This document shows positions 44,533 to 46,420 of a DNA stretch of 46,420 bases, piece after piece; the stretch's first letter is position 1; every line of letters starts with the position of its first letter. Below the pieces are notes generated by a model. It saw nothing but the letters and a program-made list of their open reading frames with translations. It was not told the DNA's origin and did no database searches. The stretch is from Halorubrum californiense DSM 19288 (lineage in GTDB: Archaea; Halobacteriota; Halobacteria; Halobacteriales; Haloferacaceae). A program made the translations under genes and the position numbers. The stretch lies in contig NZ_AOJK01000064.1 in assembly GCF_000336875.1 (NCBI RefSeq), forward strand, positions 149,080-195,499, in the 5' to 3' direction.

Positions 44533-45495
44533 ATGAGCGAGGACTTCGGCCTGCTCGAACCGGCGGACCAGCCCGGCGACGAGTGGGAGCAGCTCGACGT
44601 CTCCGACACCGAGGCCGACCGGATCGCCCGGCGGCAGGACCGCGAGTTCGACGAGTTCCGCAAGCGGATCAAGGACACCGAGCAGTTCAAGCTCCAGGAG
44701 TCGGTGTTCGACGACGCCACGCTGGCGGCGGTGTACAAGCTGGTCCAAGACGGCTACGTCGACGCCTTCGGCGGGCCGGTGTCGACCGGGAAGGAGGCGA
44801 GCGTCTTCGAGGCGCTCGGCGGGCAGGCGGGCGAGCGGCCGGAGCCGGGGTCGGAGGCGGCCGGCGGCGGCCCCGAGGGCGTCACCCCCGAGCGCGAGGT
44901 TGCGGTGAAGGTGTACCGGATCAACTCCTCGAACTTCCGGCAGATGCGCGACTACCTGGAGGGCGACCCGCGCTTCGAGGGCATCGCGAGCGATAAGAAG
45001 GCGGTCGTGCTGGCATGGACCCGGAAGGAGTTCGCGAACCTCTCTCGCGCGCGGCAGGCCGGCGTGCGCGTTCCCGAACCGATCGCGGTCCAGCGGAACG
45101 TCCTCGTGATGGAGCTGGTCGGCCACGCCGAGGAGCGCGCACGGCGGCTGAGCGAGGTCGACGTGGAGAACCCCGAGACCGCCTACGAGGTCGTCCGCGA
45201 GTACATGCGCCGGCTGTACGGCGCCGGCCTGATCCACGGCGACCTCTCGGAGTACAACATGATCATCCACGACGGCGAGCTGGTGATCATCGACCTGGGG
45301 CAGGCGGTGACGGTCCACCACCCCAACGCCGGGGAGTTCCTCGCCCGCGACTGCGAGAACGTGGCGACCTTCTTCACCCGACAGGGGATCGACGTCGACC
45401 CCGACGCCCTCCGCGCGTACGTGACGGAGCCCGAGGCCGACCCGACCGGGGAGGCCACGGGACCGGACGCCCACGCGACGGACTCGGACGAGTAG
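44533..45495 (+). CDS. rio1: RIO1 serine/threonine protein kinase
   Basis: A 320-residue atypical kinase involved in small ribosomal subunit maturation. The nucleotide loop STGKEASVFEA is at about residues 83-93, the ATP-binding Lys in VAVKVYRI, the catalytic loop IHGDLSEYN (Asp237), and the metal motif IIDLGQA (Asp about 254). An acidic Gly-rich insert (about 95-118) interrupts the N-lobe between the loop and the Lys. Followed by the KH gene, as in many archaea. A TATA-like CGCTTATCC lies at about 44500-44508. Confidence 0.95.
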   Translation: MSEDFGLLEPADQPGDEWEQLDVSDTEADRIARRQDREFDEFRKRIKDTEQFKLQESVFDDATLAAVYKLVQDGYVDAFGGPVSTGKEASVFEALGGQAGERPEPGSEAAGGGPEGVTPEREVAVKVYRINSSNFRQMRDYLEGDPRFEGIASDKKAVVLAWTRKEFANLSRARQAGVRVPEPIAVQRNVLVMELVGHAEERARRLSEVDVENPETAYEVVREYMRRLYGAGLIHGDLSEYNMIIHDGELVIIDLGQAVTVHHPNAGEFLARDCENVATFFTRQGIDVDPDALRAYVTEPEADPTGEATGPDAHATDSDE

Positions 45496-45597
45496 GTCGC
45501 CGGTCGGGCGGCTCGATCGGCCGGAGACCACCGTCACGCGCCCACACGGCGCCCGCCGCGGAACACAGTTAAAAGGCTCCGCCGGATATCCCGTGGT

Positions 45598-46140
45598 ATG
45601 CAACACGTGACGGTTCCGCAGGACCGTATCGGCGTCGTCATCGGCGCCGGCGGCGAGACGATGCGGGAGATCGAAGAGCGGGCGAACGTGCGGCTCGACA
45701 TCGACTCGGAGTCGGGGAGCGTCGCCATCGAGGAGCGCGACGACCCCGTGGCGGCGATGGTGGCCCCCGACATCATCAAAGCGATCGGGCGCGGCTTCAA
45801 GCCGGAGACGGCGCTGTCGATCCTCGACCACGACCTCCGGACGCTCGATCTGATCGACCTCTCCGAACACACTCGCAACGACAACGACCTCCAGCGCAAG
45901 AAGGGTCGGATCATCGGGGAGAACGGCCGCACGCGCGAACTGCTCGAGGAGCTGTCGGGCGCGAACGTCGTCGTCTACGGCTCCACCGTGGGCGCGGTGG
46001 GCCAGCCCGAGGAGCTGGAAGTGGTTCGCCGGGCGGTCGGGATGCTGCTGGACGGGGCGCCCCACGGCGCGGTGTACTCGTACTTGGAGCGCATGTCGAA
46101 CGAACTCGACGACGACGTGAGCTTCAACGCGCCGCAATAA
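45598..46140 (+). CDS. KH-domain RNA-binding protein (Dim2/Krr1-like)
   Basis: A 180-residue protein with two KH domains. The first GxxG loop is IGAGGETMREI (about residues 15-25). The second is GRIIGENGRTRELLEEL (about 102-118), with flanking ISGANVVVYG-like strand. In archaea this protein binds near the 3' end of 16S rRNA and works with RIO1. A separate TATA-like AGTTAAAAGG at 45567-45576 suggests its own promoter as well. Length matches the family. Confidence 0.93.
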   Translation: MQHVTVPQDRIGVVIGAGGETMREIEERANVRLDIDSESGSVAIEERDDPVAAMVAPDIIKAIGRGFKPETALSILDHDLRTLDLIDLSEHTRNDNDLQRKKGRIIGENGRTRELLEELSGANVVVYGSTVGAVGQPEELEVVRRAVGMLLDGAPHGAVYSYLERMSNELDDDVSFNAPQ

Positions 46141-46223
46141 GCGAGCGAATCTTCCTGTTCTGTCGTTGTAGGTACTCTTGTTCGGTCACGGACGACCTCT
46201 ACTGCTGGCGACACACTGACCGA

Positions 46224-46350
46224 CTCCAAAGCCCCAGCCGCTCGGCTGTACGTGGTCGGGCTCCTCGGAGATACCACCTCCAAAGCCCCAGCCGCTCGGC
46301 TGTACGTGGTCGGGCTCCTCGGAGATACCACCTCCAAAGCCCCAGCCGCG
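46224..46350 (-). repeat. 54-nt tandem repeat array
   Basis: Two identical 54-nt units begin at 46224 and 46278, with a third partial unit from 46332. On the minus strand each reads GGAGGTGGTATCTCCGAGG through CAGCCGAGCGGCTGGGGCTTT. The perfect dyad CAGCCG-AG-CGGCTG is in every full unit. The CAGCCGNNCGGCTGGGGCTTT half is shared with the array at 42567; the GTATCTCC half is not. Confidence 0.82.
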
Positions 46351-46420
46351 AGGGCTCGGTGCGGTCGCTGCGGTCCTCGTCAGTCGCTCGCTTCGCTCGC
46401 TCCCTCCTGCGGTCCTTGCG
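46351..46420 (-). repeat. Dispersed repeat element, partial third copy
   Basis: On the minus strand it reads GAGCGAGCGAAGCGAGCG then ACTGACGAGG and leads into the 54-nt array. The order and the GACGAGG junction match copies 1 and 2, but the long hairpin is eroded. The window ends here, so the copy may be incomplete. Confidence 0.45.

Noticed and set aside
45975-46337. Protein of repeated YSRAAGALEVVSP units on the minus strand
   Set aside because: It is the 54-nt repeat read as codons, overlaps the KH gene, and has no other support.

Overview
The window is chromosomal DNA from an extremely halophilic archaeon (class Halobacteria). It resembles Halorubrum in gene content, but the genus is an inference. 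GC content is very high and the predicted proteins are acidic (rich in Asp and Glu). Most starts are leaderless: a TATA-like box lies 24-30 nt before the ATG or GTG with no Shine-Dalgarno. Archaeal information-processing genes are present: hel308, a KEOPS Cgi121 subunit, PCNA, Hjc, RIO1 and a Dim2/Krr1-type KH protein.

Layout. 1-190: dispersed hairpin element and the hel308 promoter. 193-4192: hel308-cgi121, tRNA-Gln(CUG) on the minus strand, purO. 4290-9521: S9 peptidase, a TrmB-like regulator, several small haloarchaeal proteins, cupin. 9570-14762: CstA transporter, ArsA/Get3-like ATPase with a small partner, a CobW/COG0523 GTPase. 14814-18177: small zinc-ribbon and membrane proteins, upp, thrC. 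18290-21021: VapBC toxin-antitoxin pair, then a 7TM-PAS histidine kinase broken by a frameshift. 21058-26805: serA, a shortened CNNM/DUF21 protein, a zinc-finger protein, a HEAT-repeat protein, thpR. 26929-33889: alpha/beta hydrolase, bacterio-opsin-activator-type regulator, uvrC, soluble chemotaxis transducer, cytochrome P450, mini zinc finger. 33959-36984: ribbon-helix-helix/ParE pair (the toxin looks internally deleted), a second 2H phosphoesterase, mdh, a zinc-ribbon protein. 37085-40832: second 7TM histidine kinase, a LAGLIDADG endonuclease gene split by an in-frame TGA and overlapping the end of pcn, then pcn and a broken acidic reading frame. 40972-46140: phosphohexomutase, repeat-rich spacer, NADPH-dependent FMN reductase, rhodanese, hjc, rio1, KH protein. 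46224-46420: a second tandem array and another copy of the hairpin element.

Most of the window is housekeeping: nucleotide and amino-acid metabolism, DNA replication and repair, translation. Accessory signals cluster around the two toxin-antitoxin modules, the endonuclease and the repeats. The most unusual feature is a repeat family at 1-138, 42418-42713 and 46224-46420. Two copies share a 10-bp-stem hairpin with a compensatory base-pair change. Two copies are joined to tandem arrays of 54 or 57 nt whose units share one half and differ in the other half between arrays but not within an array. This could be a structured RNA or a mobile repeat element. I do not recognise a published name for it.
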